Positions 25,114 through 34,024 of a stretch of DNA of 64,000 nt are shown one piece after another. How positions within the stretch are numbered: the stretch's first letter is position 1; each line of letters begins with the position of its first letter. A model generated the notes under the pieces. The model was given only the letters and a program-made list of their open reading frames with translations, searched no databases and was not told where the DNA came from. Position numbers and translations under genes: made by a program. Source of the DNA: Catellatospora sichuanensis (GTDB taxonomy: Bacteria > Actinomycetota > Actinomycetes > Mycobacteriales > Micromonosporaceae). The stretch spans positions 276,533-340,532 of the forward strand of contig NZ_ML660186.1 in NCBI RefSeq assembly GCF_007483665.1. The letters run 5' to 3'.

Positions 25114-26523
25114 TCAGAGCGGGATGTTGCTGTGGGCGCCGCGGGCGGCGGGGGCGGCGGCGAGGGCTTCGGCGATGCGTTTGCGGGACTCGGCGGGTTT
25201 GATGACGTCGTCGACGACGCCGATCTCCAGGGCACGGTTCACACCGCCGGCGGTGTGGGTCTGCTCGTCGATCAGCCGGGTGCGCAGGGCCTCCCGCTGC
25301 TCGGCGGGGGCCGCGGCGAGCTTCTTGCGGTGCAGGATGTTCACGGCCGCGCCGGCGCCCATGACGGCGACCTCGGCGTTCGGCCAGGCGAACACGGCGC
25401 TCGCACCGAGCGCGCGGGAGTTCATCGCGATGTACGCGCCGCCGTACGCCTTGCGGGTCACCAGGGTCACCCGGGGCACCACCGCTTCGGCGAAGGCGTG
25501 CAGCAGCTTCGCACCGCGGCGTACCACGCCGTCCCACTCCTGGCCGAGGCCGGGCAGGTAGCCGGGCACGTCCACCAGCACGATCAGCGGCACGCCCAGC
25601 GAGTCGCACATGCGCACGAAGCGGGCGGCCTTCTCCGCCGCAGCCGAGTCGAGGCAGCCGCCCAGGCGCAGCGGGTTGTTGGCGACGACGCCGACGGTGC
25701 GCCCGGCGAAGCGGCCCAGCGTGGTCACCACGTTCGGGGCCCACTTGCCGTGCAGTTCCACGCCGGGCTCGTCGAGCAGGGCCTTGACGACGGGCCTGAC
25801 GTCGTACGCCCGGTTGGCCTGCTCGGGCAGCCAGGCGCCGAGGTCCCGGTCGTCGGCGGCGTCGGCCGGGGACAGGCGGCCCTGCCTGCCGAGCAGCCTG
25901 GCCAGCCGGCGCGCCTCGCCGAGCGCGGCGTCGTCGTCCTTGCAGGTGAGGTGCACGACGCCGGAGCGGCGGCCGTGCGCGTCCGGACCGCCTAGGCTCT
26001 CCATGTCGACCTCCTCGCCGGTGACGGAGCGGACGACCTCGGGGCCGGTCACGAAGATGCGGCCGGCGTTGCTCATGATCACGATGTCGGTCAACGCGGG
26101 CCCGTACGCCGCGCCGCCGGCCGCGGGGCCGAGCACCACGGAGATCTGCGGCACCCGGCCGGAGGCCCGCACCATCGCCGCGAAGACCTGGCCCACGCCG
26201 TCCAGCGCGACCACGCCCTCGGCCAGCCGCGCGCCGCCGGAGTGCCACAGGCCGACGACCGGGATACGTTCGCGTACCGCGGTGTCGATGGTGTCCACGA
26301 TGTGCCGGCAGCCCTCGACACCCATCGCACCGCCCATCCGGGTGGCGTCGGTGGCGAACGCGACGGCGGGCATGCCGTCGATCTCACCGCGGGCGGCGAG
26401 CACGCCCGAGCCGTCCGCGCCGTTCAAGGTCCGCACGGTGCCCTGGTCGAACAGGGCCCGCAACCGCACCAGCGGATCGCGAAGGTCGACGTCCCCGCCG
26501 ACCGCTGCCGAGATCGTCGTCAT
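25114..26523 (-). CDS. accD: Acyl-CoA carboxylase, carboxyltransferase (beta) subunit
   Basis: Carboxyltransferase of 469 residues. The crotonase-fold N domain carries LWHSGGARLAEGVVALDG, VLGPAAGGAAYGPALTD and RIFVTGPEVVRSVTGEEVD. The C domain carries VPLIVLVDVPGYLPG, VTRKAYGGAYIAMNS and AVMGAGAAVNILHRK. The oxyanion-hole GG pairs are present. It is the last gene of the fatty acid synthase operon, in the place of accD6 in mycobacteria, so it probably makes malonyl-CoA. Acetyl/propionyl preference is not readable from sequence alone. AGGAGA precedes the ATG. The 108-base gap to fabF holds a small hairpin (CCAGGCG/CGCCTGG) that could tune expression. Confidence 0.92.
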   Translation of the reverse strand: MTTISAAVGGDVDLRDPLVRLRALFDQGTVRTLNGADGSGVLAARGEIDGMPAVAFATDATRMGGAMGVEGCRHIVDTIDTAVRERIPVVGLWHSGGARLAEGVVALDGVGQVFAAMVRASGRVPQISVVLGPAAGGAAYGPALTDIVIMSNAGRIFVTGPEVVRSVTGEEVDMESLGGPDAHGRRSGVVHLTCKDDDAALGEARRLARLLGRQGRLSPADAADDRDLGAWLPEQANRAYDVRPVVKALLDEPGVELHGKWAPNVVTTLGRFAGRTVGVVANNPLRLGGCLDSAAAEKAARFVRMCDSLGVPLIVLVDVPGYLPGLGQEWDGVVRRGAKLLHAFAEAVVPRVTLVTRKAYGGAYIAMNSRALGASAVFAWPNAEVAVMGAGAAVNILHRKKLAAAPAEQREALRTRLIDEQTHTAGGVNRALEIGVVDDVIKPAESRKRIAEALAAAPAARGAHSNIPL

Positions 26524-26631
26524 TCGGGTCTCCTAGGGGCAGGGCGGGTATACGAAACGACGCCCAGGCGCCTCACGGCACCTGAGCGTCGCCTGGCTAC
26601 GGCCGGGGACCGAACGCTTCGGCCACCCGGC

Positions 26632-27858
26632 TCACGGCCGCGTGAACAGGAGGGCGACGTTGTGCCCACCGAAGCCGAACGAGTTGTTCAGCGCGGCTGC
26701 GATCTGGAGGGGGCGGGCCTTGTGCGCCGCCACATCCATGGTCAGGGCGTCGTCGGGGTCGTCGAGGTTGATCGTCGGCGGCACGACACTGTCGCGGATC
26801 GCCAGGATCGTCGCGATCGACTCCAGCGCGCCCGCCGCGCCGAGCAGGTGCCCGGTCATCGACTTGGTCGCGGTCAGCACCGGGTGGTCACCCAGCGCCG
26901 CCCGCAGCGCCGCGATCTCCGCCATGTCGCCGACCGGGGTCGACGTGGCGTGGGCGTTGACGTGCACGACGTCGGCCTTGGCCACGTCGGCGTCGCGCAG
27001 TGCCATCGCGATGGCCCGGGCGGCGCCCGTGCCCTCGGGGTGCGGCTGCACGATGTCGTATCCGTCGGAGGTCATGCCCGCGCCGGCGAGACGCGCGTAG
27101 ATCCGCGCGCCGCGTGCCGCGGCATGGTCGGCCCGCTCGAGGATCAGGATGCCCGCGCCCTCGCCCAGGACGAAGCCGTCACGGCCCTTGTCCCACGGAC
27201 GGGAGGCCTTCTCCGGGTCGTCGTTGCGCGTCGACATGGCGCGCATCGAGGCGAACCCGGCGATCGGCAGGGGGTGGATGACGGCCTCGGTGCCACCGGC
27301 GATGACCACGTCGGCGCGGCCGGACCGGATCATGTCCAGACCCCAGGCGACCGCCTCCGCTCCGGTGGCGCACGCGCTGGTCGGCGCGTGTACGCCGGCC
27401 TGCGCGCCGTACTCCAGGCCGACGAAGGCGGCCGGACCGTTCGGCATCAGCATCGGCACCGTGTGCGGGCTGACCCGCCGGGCGCCGGACGCCTCCAGGA
27501 TGTCGTCCTGGGCCAGCAGGGTCTGTGCGCCGCCGATGCCGGAGCCGACAACCACGCCGAGCCGCTCGCGGTCGAGGCCGGCGTCGGCCAGCCCGGCGTC
27601 GGCCCACGCCTCGGCGGCGGCGATGAGCGCCACGGCCTCGGAGCGGTCCAGCTTGCGCAGCCGGACGCGGTCGATGACCTCGCTCGGCTCCACCGCCAGC
27701 TGGGCGGCGATCTTCACTGTCAGCTGATCGGCCCACTCCTGGGTCAGCTTGCTGACCCCGGAGCGGCCCGCCAGCATCGCGTCCCAGGTCGACGCCACGT
27801 CCCCGCCGAGCGGGGTGGTGGCGCCGATGCCGGTGACGACAACGTCAGGCTTGGTCAC
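26632..27858 (-). CDS. fabF: 3-oxoacyl-[ACP] synthase II (KASII)
   Basis: Condensing enzyme of 408 residues that elongates acyl-ACP with malonyl-ACP. The nucleophile is Cys163 in TSACATGAEAV. The two catalytic histidines are in VNAHATSTPVGD and SMTGHLLGAAGA, and the C-terminal GFGGHN loop is present. N-terminal VVVTGIGATTPLG is typical. It lies 15 bases after acpP. It corresponds to kasA of mycobacteria and fabF of Streptomyces. Only one KAS II is present here, whereas mycobacteria have a kasA/kasB pair. Confidence 0.95.
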   Translation of the reverse strand: MTKPDVVVTGIGATTPLGGDVASTWDAMLAGRSGVSKLTQEWADQLTVKIAAQLAVEPSEVIDRVRLRKLDRSEAVALIAAAEAWADAGLADAGLDRERLGVVVGSGIGGAQTLLAQDDILEASGARRVSPHTVPMLMPNGPAAFVGLEYGAQAGVHAPTSACATGAEAVAWGLDMIRSGRADVVIAGGTEAVIHPLPIAGFASMRAMSTRNDDPEKASRPWDKGRDGFVLGEGAGILILERADHAAARGARIYARLAGAGMTSDGYDIVQPHPEGTGAARAIAMALRDADVAKADVVHVNAHATSTPVGDMAEIAALRAALGDHPVLTATKSMTGHLLGAAGALESIATILAIRDSVVPPTINLDDPDDALTMDVAAHKARPLQIAAALNNSFGFGGHNVALLFTRP

Positions 27859-27873
27859 GTCAATCTCGCAACT

Positions 27874-28116
27874 TCAGGAGTTGGCGACGATGAAGGAGAC
27901 AGCGTCGCCGACGGTCTTCAGGTTCTGGACCTCGTCGTCCGGGATCTTCGCGCCGAACTTCTCCTCGGCGGCCACGACGACCTCGACCATGGAGAGCGAG
28001 TCGACGTCGAGGTCCTCGGTGAACGACTTCTCCTCGGAGACGTCGTCGGGGTTCACGCCGGCGACCTCTTCGAGGATCTCGGCCAGGCCGGTGACGACCT
28101 CTTCGCGCGTAGCCAT
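27874..28116 (-). CDS. acpP: Acyl carrier protein
   Basis: ACP of 80 residues, acidic and four-helical. The phosphopantetheine attachment Ser40 lies in LDVDSLSMVEV. It carries the growing acyl chain for the flanking FabD, FabH and FabF enzymes. It is encoded between fabH (58-base gap) and fabF (15-base gap), the usual actinobacterial order. The start ATG has a GAAGGGAAACC leader. Confidence 0.96.
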   Translation of the reverse strand: MATREEVVTGLAEILEEVAGVNPDDVSEEKSFTEDLDVDSLSMVEVVVAAEEKFGAKIPDDEVQNLKTVGDAVSFIVANS

Positions 28117-28174
28117 GGAACTTGGTTTCCCTTCGGTTGGTGGAACTTATGGTGAGAAAAGCCAGGGGTGGGGC

Positions 28175-29119
28175 TCAGGGGCAGCGGACTACCTGACCGG
28201 CGTAGGTCAGGCCACCGCCGAAGCCGACGAGGAGCACCGGCGAGCCGGACTTCACCTCGCCGCGTTCGATCATCTTGGACAGCGCCAGCGGGATGCTCGC
28301 CGCCGACGTGTTGCCGGATTCCACGATGTCGCGGGACAGCACCGACGGGTCCACGCCGATCTTGCGGGCCAGCGGCTCGATGATGCGCAGGTTGGCCTGG
28401 TGGGGCACGAAGCCGCCCAGGTCGCCGGGAGCCACTCCGGCCTTCTCACAGGCTGCGAGCGCGACCTGGGGCGCGGTGCCGGTGGCCCAGCGGAAGACCT
28501 TCTGGCCCTCCTGCACGATGTACGGCTGCCAGCCCTCGATCGCGATCGCGTCGCTGGGCTCGCTGCCCCAGACCACGGGGCCGACACCGGGCTCCTCGCC
28601 CTCGGCGGTCGCGGAGACGACCGCGGCGCCCGCGCCGTCCGCGAAGATCACGCAGGTGCTCCGGTCGGACCAGTCGGTGATCTGCGACAGCTTCTCCGCG
28701 CCGATCACGAGGGCGTGCTTCGCCGCGCCCGCGCGGATCGCATGGTCGGCGTTGGCCAGCGCGTACGAGAAGCCGGAGCACGCGGTGTTCAGGTCGAACG
28801 CGGCCGCCCCGGCGACGCCGAGCTTGTCGGCGACCCGGCAGGCCACGTTCGGGCTGCGGTCGATCGAGGAGCAGGTCGCCACGATCACCAGGTCGATGTC
28901 GGCGGCGGTCAGGCCGGACGCGGCCAGCGCCTTCTCCGCGGCGAACCCGGCCATGTCGGCGACGGTCTCGGTGTCGGCGATGCGCCGCTCCTTGATGCCG
29001 ACGCGGGACTGGATCCACTCGTCGTTGGTGTCGACCATCTGCGCCAGATCGTCGTTGGTCACGACGCGCGACGGCTGGTAGTGCCCGAATGCGAGGATCT
29101 TGCTGCCGTTAGCGGTCAT
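28175..29119 (-). CDS. fabH: 3-oxoacyl-[ACP] synthase III (KASIII)
   Basis: Initiating condensing enzyme of 314 residues, joining an acyl-CoA primer to malonyl-ACP. Cys114 is in LNTACSGFSYAL. The His and Asn of the triad are in FVPHQANLRI and ESGNTSAASIP. The closing strand reads LVGFGGGLTYAG. The start overlaps the fabD stop by ATGA, so the two are translationally coupled. Actinobacterial FabH often takes branched primers, but specificity is not determined here. Confidence 0.96.
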   Translation of the reverse strand: MTANGSKILAFGHYQPSRVVTNDDLAQMVDTNDEWIQSRVGIKERRIADTETVADMAGFAAEKALAASGLTAADIDLVIVATCSSIDRSPNVACRVADKLGVAGAAAFDLNTACSGFSYALANADHAIRAGAAKHALVIGAEKLSQITDWSDRSTCVIFADGAGAAVVSATAEGEEPGVGPVVWGSEPSDAIAIEGWQPYIVQEGQKVFRWATGTAPQVALAACEKAGVAPGDLGGFVPHQANLRIIEPLARKIGVDPSVLSRDIVESGNTSAASIPLALSKMIERGEVKSGSPVLLVGFGGGLTYAGQVVRCP

Positions 29120-30081
29120 GATTGCTCTCCGATACGGGCTTGCGGGGTGGACTCGTGCGACCCCGGTGCGCTGTGGCGCGAGATGAGGTCCTTCGCGGCG
29201 GCCAGGTCGTCGGGCGTGTTCAACGTGACGATCTCCGGCGTGCCGGTCTTCAGCTCGCGCTTGACCAGCCCGGCGAGTGTGCCCGCGGGCGGCAGCTCGA
29301 TCACGGCGGTGACGCCGAGCTGGGCCAGGCTCCGCATGCACAGGTCCCAGCGCACCGGCGCGGTGACCTGGCGGACCAGGCGGCCCAGCATCTCGCGGCC
29401 GTCGGTCACGGCCGTGCCGTCGGCGTTGGACAGCTGCGGGCGCTCGGCGTCGGCGGTGTCGACGTCGCTCGCGACGGCGGCCAGCGCCGCCTCGGCGGGG
29501 GCCATGAACGGGGTGTGGAACGCGCCCGCGACCTGCAGCTTGATGATGCGGGTCCGGGCCGGCGGGTTGGCCGCGAACTTGTCCAGCGCGTCGAGCGCGC
29601 CCGCGATGACGACCTGGCCCGCGCCGTTGCGGTTGGCGGCGTAGAGGCCGTGCGCCTCCAGTGCGGCCAGCAGCTCGGCCTCGTCACCGCCGAGCACGGC
29701 GGCCATGCCGGTGGGCTCCAGGGCGCATGCGGCGGCCATCTCGCGACCGCGTACGCCGGCCAGCGTGATCGCCGCGTCGGGGGTCAGCATCCCGGCCAGC
29801 GCCGCCGCACCGAGCTCACCGACACTGTGCCCGGCCACGACCGACACGTCCGCCATCGGCAGGTGTTCGGCGGCGAGCAGCGCGGCGGCGACGAGCAGCG
29901 GCTGGGTCTTCGCGGTGTCCTTGATCTCCTCGGCGTCCGCCTCGGTGCCGAGGTGCACCAGGTCGACCCCGGCGAGACTCGACCACCAGCGCAGACGTTC
30001 GGCGGCGCCGTCGAGGTCGAGCCACGGCGTGAGGAATCCTGGTTTCTGGGCACCCTGGCCCGGGGAGAGTACGGCGAGCAC
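29116..30081 (-). CDS. fabD: Malonyl-CoA:ACP malonyltransferase
   Basis: Acyltransferase of 321 residues loading malonyl groups on ACP. It starts with the conserved SPGQGAQ, and the nucleophile Ser86 is in VVAGHSVGELGAAAL. RNGAGQVVIAG and AGAFHTPFM carry the later conserved Arg/His segments. The start is GTG at 30081 with AAGG about 8 bases upstream. It is the first biosynthetic gene after fasR, with a 118-base intergenic region that carries a palindrome likely to be its operator. Confidence 0.94.
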   Translation of the reverse strand: MLAVLSPGQGAQKPGFLTPWLDLDGAAERLRWWSSLAGVDLVHLGTEADAEEIKDTAKTQPLLVAAALLAAEHLPMADVSVVAGHSVGELGAAALAGMLTPDAAITLAGVRGREMAAACALEPTGMAAVLGGDEAELLAALEAHGLYAANRNGAGQVVIAGALDALDKFAANPPARTRIIKLQVAGAFHTPFMAPAEAALAAVASDVDTADAERPQLSNADGTAVTDGREMLGRLVRQVTAPVRWDLCMRSLAQLGVTAVIELPPAGTLAGLVKRELKTGTPEIVTLNTPDDLAAAKDLISRHSAPGSHESTPQARIGEQS

Positions 30082-30149
30082 GTATTCAACCTTGAGGGAT
30101 CACGGACCCGCACGCCGTTGCCGGGGATGACTAAATCCTCCTACCGGAG

Positions 30150-30166
30150 TTGTGGGTACCCCACAA
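30150..30166 (-). promoter_or_regulatory. Candidate FasR operator in the fabD promoter
   Basis: Perfect inverted repeat TTGTGGG-TAC-CCCACAA in the fasR-fabD gap. On the minus strand it overlaps a possible -35 (TTGTGG), with TAGGAG 17 bases on. In Streptomyces FasR binds the fabD promoter region. Assigning this exact palindrome is inference. Confidence 0.5.
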
Positions 30167-30199
30167 AGATCGGCGGACCGTGTTGGAATTATGTCCCGT

Positions 30200-31408
30200 T
30201 CATGTCGGCTTGGTGAGCTGTTCGACCTGCGTACCGGGCTCCAGGCGGCCCAAAGCCAATGCGATCTTGAGGGTGAAAGCGTCACGCGGAGTCAGCGGGC
30301 CGAAGCCTGTGACCTCGGCCACTCGGCGCAGTCGGTAACGCACCGTGTTCGGGTGGACGAACAGCGCCCGTGCTGTCGCTTCCAGCGCGCCACCGTGGGT
30401 GAGGAACGCGTCCAGCGTCTCCAGCAGCTCCCCGCTGGTCCGGGCGAGCGCGCCGTACGCCGAGTGGCGCAGGATGCGCCGCGCCTCCCCGTCGCCCGCC
30501 AGCGCCCGCTCGGGCAGGAGGTCGTCGGCGGCCACCGGCCGGGGCGCGGCGGGCCATGCGGGCGCGGCGCGGTAGCCGGCCATCGCCGCGCGGGCCGACT
30601 CGGTCGCCGCCTCCAGCGACGGCACCGCCGGGCCGACCACCACCGGGCCCTCGCCGAACGCGGGCAGCAGCCGCTCGGCCACCGACACCGGGTCGCTCGC
30701 CCCGCCCATCACCACGACCAGCCGGTCGCCGTGCACGCCGCCGAGCACTTCCACGTCGGCGCGGCGGGCGGCCCGGTGCACGCCGTGCAGCACGATCGCG
30801 GCCTCGCCGCCGGGGGAGCGGCCCACGACCACCGCGACCGGCGGCGCGTCGGTCCAGCCCAGCGCAGCCGCGCGGCTGGCCAGAACGTCGGCGGAGTCAC
30901 CGCGCAGCAGCGCGTCCACCAGCAGGGCCTGCAGCCGGGCGTCCCACGCGCCGCGCGATTCGGCCGCGCGGGCGTACACCCGGGCCGCGGCGAACGCGAC
31001 CTCCCGGGAGTAACGCAGCACGGCCTCGCGCAGCTGCTGCTCCTCACCCGGCGCGGCCAGGTGCGGCACCTGCTCCTCGACCACGTCGATGGTGACCTTG
31101 ATCAGCGCGACCGTCTGCTGCAGGTTGATGCTGCGGGCCAGGGCCCGCGGTGCGACGTCGAACACCTCGTCGGAGACGGCCTGCGGCCCGCCCCGCGTGC
31201 CTGCGCCCGTGCGCAGCCACTGCACCAGCGACTGGACACCGGCCTGGGCCACCAGCATGACCCACGACCGCTGGTCGGCCGGCAGCTCGCGGAACCACGG
31301 CAGCGACTCGTCCATGCGCGACACGCTGGCGGTGGCCAGGGCGCCTGCGGACCGCTCGATCTGCCGCAGCGTCGCGGCCAGCGGTTCGCCGTCGGTCATG
31401 TGCCCCAT
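30200..31408 (-). CDS. fasR: PucR-family transcriptional regulator of the fatty acid synthase operon
   Basis: Regulator of 402 residues. An N-terminal ligand-sensing region is followed by a GGDEF-like degenerate middle (VAVVVGRSPGG, VHGDRLVVVMGG). A C-terminal PucR helix-turn-helix follows (TLDAFLTHGG, EATARALFVHPNTVRYRLRR). Its place directly upstream of fabD matches FasR of Streptomyces, an activator of the operon, and Rv2242 of mycobacteria. The start is uncertain between ATG 31408 and ATG 31399. A TAATAT hexamer sits immediately before 31408, so the mRNA could be leaderless at 31399. Confidence 0.87.
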   Translation of the reverse strand: MGHMTDGEPLAATLRQIERSAGALATASVSRMDESLPWFRELPADQRSWVMLVAQAGVQSLVQWLRTGAGTRGGPQAVSDEVFDVAPRALARSINLQQTVALIKVTIDVVEEQVPHLAAPGEEQQLREAVLRYSREVAFAAARVYARAAESRGAWDARLQALLVDALLRGDSADVLASRAAALGWTDAPPVAVVVGRSPGGEAAIVLHGVHRAARRADVEVLGGVHGDRLVVVMGGASDPVSVAERLLPAFGEGPVVVGPAVPSLEAATESARAAMAGYRAAPAWPAAPRPVAADDLLPERALAGDGEARRILRHSAYGALARTSGELLETLDAFLTHGGALEATARALFVHPNTVRYRLRRVAEVTGFGPLTPRDAFTLKIALALGRLEPGTQVEQLTKPT

Positions 31409-31574
31409 ATTAGGGAGCCTGCGGGCTCCGGAACCCCGGCTCACCCGGCACGCCCCGGACCGGGCGCGGATGCGGGCAGCCGGAGGCCCCGTCCGGCCCC
31501 CGGATCGCCCGCGCCGTGCGCCGGCCCCGGAGCGGGTGAGCCGACTCCGGGGGCGGCGATGCCGGCGCGTGGTG

Positions 31575-32390
31575 TCACGGTTGGGGGTGTCCGTCCGCCC
31601 CGCCCTGCGGCGGCGTGGCGTAGGGCTGCGTCGTCGGGTGCCCGCCGACGGGCTGGGCCACGGTGGCCGGGTCGAACGAGGCCACGGCGTTCGGGTCGGC
31701 CGTGGCGGCGGGCGCCTTGCGGCGGGTGAGCCAGACGGCCAGGAACACGATGGCGGCGATCACGGCGAGGCCGAGCACGCCGCCGACCACGGCGACGACC
31801 AGCCAGGGGAAGGCGCTGCCCTCCTCGGCCACGGCGCGCAGCTCGTTCTTGCCGCCCAGCGCCACGTTCCAGCGCACGGTGTCGCCGTCCACGACCGCCT
31901 TGGCGTCGTGCTCGACGACCTTGCCGGGGAAGGTGATCGCGAAGGTGATCTGCAGGCTGCTCAGGAACGGCTTGACCATCTCGGCCTGCGGGCCGAGGCC
32001 GTCGGCGCCGGTGTCGAGGTCCGCGGTGAACAGGTACTTGCCGTTGGCGTGGGTGATCGAGGGCGCGCCCTTCTCACCGGTGTTGAACTCGGTCAGCGGC
32101 AGGTCGTCGTAGACGATCTTCTTGCCGTAGTACTTGCCGTCGTCGTACACCTCGGTGCGTGTGCCCTTCGGCAGCTCCGTCAGGCTGTCGCCGGCCTCCT
32201 CGAAGGCCTGCTCCGGGCTCTTGCCGCTCAGCTGCAGCACCGACTTGTCCAGTGCCATGATGATCGTGCCGTCGACGGTGTCATCGCTGTTGACGGTCAT
32301 GTTCATGTCGAGCTTCATGCAGCCGGTGAGGCTGAAGGCCGCCAGGGCCAGCACGGCGAGGGTGCGCAGGGGTTTGCGGGGCAGTCGCAT
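31575..32390 (-). CDS. LppM-like lipoprotein (DUF3153 type)
   Basis: Protein of 271 residues starting MRLPRKPLRTLAVLALAAFS with a lipobox LTGC. MNMTVNSDDTVDGTIIMALD follows, then a globular exported domain, a C-terminal TM helix (about 210-235, VVAVVGGVLGLAVIAAIVFL) and a Pro/Gly-rich cytoplasmic tail. The combination of lipidation signal and C-terminal TM, with the DxNMTV start, matches LppM of mycobacteria, a protein affecting envelope lipids and phagosome traffic there. Function here is unknown. It follows another membrane protein gene by 89 bases on the same strand. Confidence 0.75.
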   Translation of the reverse strand: MRLPRKPLRTLAVLALAAFSLTGCMKLDMNMTVNSDDTVDGTIIMALDKSVLQLSGKSPEQAFEEAGDSLTELPKGTRTEVYDDGKYYGKKIVYDDLPLTEFNTGEKGAPSITHANGKYLFTADLDTGADGLGPQAEMVKPFLSSLQITFAITFPGKVVEHDAKAVVDGDTVRWNVALGGKNELRAVAEEGSAFPWLVVAVVGGVLGLAVIAAIVFLAVWLTRRKAPAATADPNAVASFDPATVAQPVGGHPTTQPYATPPQGGADGHPQP

Positions 32391-32479
32391 CGGGCCAGTA
32401 TGTGGCAACTGCGCCCCGGCCGGAAGCCGGGGCGCAGGCCACCGATGTCGGAGGGTGCGCCGGGAGGCGCACGCGGATG

Positions 32480-33142
32480 TCAGATGGTGCGCCGGAACGC
32501 GTACGCGATGGCGAACACCCCGAGCGCGATGACCACGACGACCGCGCCGTTGAGACCCACGAAACGCTGCCAGTCGCCGACCATGGCGCGGATGTCCGGC
32601 TCGGCGGTCGCCGACTCCACCAGGCCGCCGCCCACGCCGCCCGCCTCGACCGGCGCGGCCGTGCCCAGCAGGAGCCCGGCGCCGCGCAGCGAGGCGTCCA
32701 TGGTGAAGCGGCCCAGGAACCAGGCGGCGGTGACCTTGCGCTTGTCGGGCTGCGCGGCCGGCCGGAACACCCGGGGACCGCCCGCGGCCAGCGGATACAG
32801 GTCGTAGGTCTGCTTGTCCACGCCGTTGACCGCGCTCACCACGACGAACTTCGGGCCGAGCTTGTCCGCGGCCGGCGGCTTGAGCGCGGAAGTCCCGCCG
32901 GCCAGCCAGTCCACCTCGCCCGCCAGCGCCGCGAACTGGCGCTGGTGCTGGTCGGAGCGCAGCACGATGGGCGCGGTCAGCGTGTCCGAGGAGATGGTGA
33001 TGCTGCGCACCGTCGGCGACGGGCTGGGCTTGGGCGACGGCGTCGGCGCGCCGAACGCGGGCGCGCCGAGCAGCAGGAGGGCGGCTGCGAACAGTCCTGC
33101 CACGACCTTCACGATGGTGCCCCTCACGATGGTGCCCTGCAT
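32480..33142 (-). CDS. Exported single-TM protein of unknown function
   Basis: Protein of 220 residues. A signal peptide (VVAGLFAAALLLLGAPAFG) is followed by a Pro/Ser linker (TPSPKPSPSPTV). An exported domain of about 140 residues contains ITISSDTLTAPIVLRSDQ and ATAEPDIRAMVGDWQRF. One C-terminal TM helix (VVVVIALGVFAIAYAF) is closed by Arg-Arg. Gly/Ala-rich AGGVGGGLVES suggests a flexible loop. I do not recognise a family. Topology is type I. It is probably co-transcribed with the LppM-like gene downstream and may work with it at the membrane. Confidence 0.7.
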   Translation of the reverse strand: MQGTIVRGTIVKVVAGLFAAALLLLGAPAFGAPTPSPKPSPSPTVRSITISSDTLTAPIVLRSDQHQRQFAALAGEVDWLAGGTSALKPPAADKLGPKFVVVSAVNGVDKQTYDLYPLAAGGPRVFRPAAQPDKRKVTAAWFLGRFTMDASLRGAGLLLGTAAPVEAGGVGGGLVESATAEPDIRAMVGDWQRFVGLNGAVVVVIALGVFAIAYAFRRTI

Positions 33143-33367
33143 GGCCCGCCCCGTTTCGCCGCGTCACCTGGTGCCAGTGTGACTGGTGGTACCTCTTCTA
33201 GACCCGCGAGAAACCTGTCAGGTTGCTGCTCTGATAGTCACGTTTCGGACACGGACGGAGCACTGTCCGGCTCGGTGGGTGACATGCGCGATTCGCCGGG
33301 AACCGAACAGGCCGGTAACGTCGACCAACTGCGGATTGCGGTGGATCATAACGAGGCGGAGGCGATC

Positions 33368-33973
33368 GTGGGGGACAGTCGGCAGCGGACCCGGGAGCAC
33401 CGGGCGGCAAGACGCGGCGCGGCGGTGCTCGCCGTCCTGGTGGGACTGGGCGCGCTGCTGCTCGGCGCGACTCCCGCCTGGGCACACAATGCCCTGGTCG
33501 AGGCGTCGCCGAAGAAGGACGCGAAGCTGACTGCCGCGCCTCCGGCAGTGAAGTTGACGTTCCTGGCCACGCTGAAGAGCGATGGGACGAAGCTCACGGT
33601 GACCGGCCCGGACGCGGCCGCCGCGGCGGGCCCGGTGACCGTCAGCGGCAAGACGGTGTCCGCGCCGTTCACCGGTACGGCGGGCGGCGCCTACACCGTC
33701 GCCTACGAGGTGTTGTCAAAGGACGGCCACGTGGTGAAGGGCTCGTACAGGTTCACCCTGGCGGTGGCCGAGAGCGCCGCGCCGAGCCCATCCCCGGTCA
33801 CGGAGTCGGCGCAGGTCAGCCCGTCGGCGGCTCCGGTCGCGGCGAGCACCGCCCCGGTGGCGGACACGGAATCCGGCGACCCCTGGTGGCCGTGGGTCGG
33901 CGGGGCCGCTGTGGCGGGCATCCTGGTCGGCGGACTCGTCAACCTCGTCAAGAAGCGCCGCGAAAAGGCCTGA
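33368..33973 (+). CDS. CopC-domain copper-binding/resistance protein, membrane-anchored
   Basis: Protein of 201 residues. The signal peptide ends TPAWA, so the mature protein would begin with His (HNALVEASPKKDAKL), the N-terminal copper ligand of CopC. The beta-sandwich continues with APPAVKLTFLATLK and ends at YEVLSKDGHVVKGSYRFTL, which includes the second conserved His region. A Ser/Pro/Ala linker and one C-terminal TM helix (WWPWVGGAAVAGILVGGLV) close it, as in YcnJ-like anchored forms. CopD is not fused. GTG 33368 is preferred because GCGGAGG lies 5-6 bases upstream. An ATG at 33284 is in frame. Confidence 0.85.
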   Translation: MGDSRQRTREHRAARRGAAVLAVLVGLGALLLGATPAWAHNALVEASPKKDAKLTAAPPAVKLTFLATLKSDGTKLTVTGPDAAAAAGPVTVSGKTVSAPFTGTAGGAYTVAYEVLSKDGHVVKGSYRFTLAVAESAAPSPSPVTESAQVSPSAAPVAASTAPVADTESGDPWWPWVGGAAVAGILVGGLVNLVKKRREKA

Positions 33974-33982
33974 TCCGAACAT

Positions 33983-34012
33983 GAAGCCCCCGCCGAGCAC
34001 GGCGGGGGCTTC
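33983..34012. terminator. Bidirectional terminator between copC-like gene and gltX
   Basis: GAAGCCCCCGCCG / CGGCGGGGGCTTC, a 13-bp stem with a 4-base loop (AGCA), between convergent stops at 33973 and 34025. Confidence 0.88.
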
Positions 34013-34024
34013 GTCGTCTGCGGG

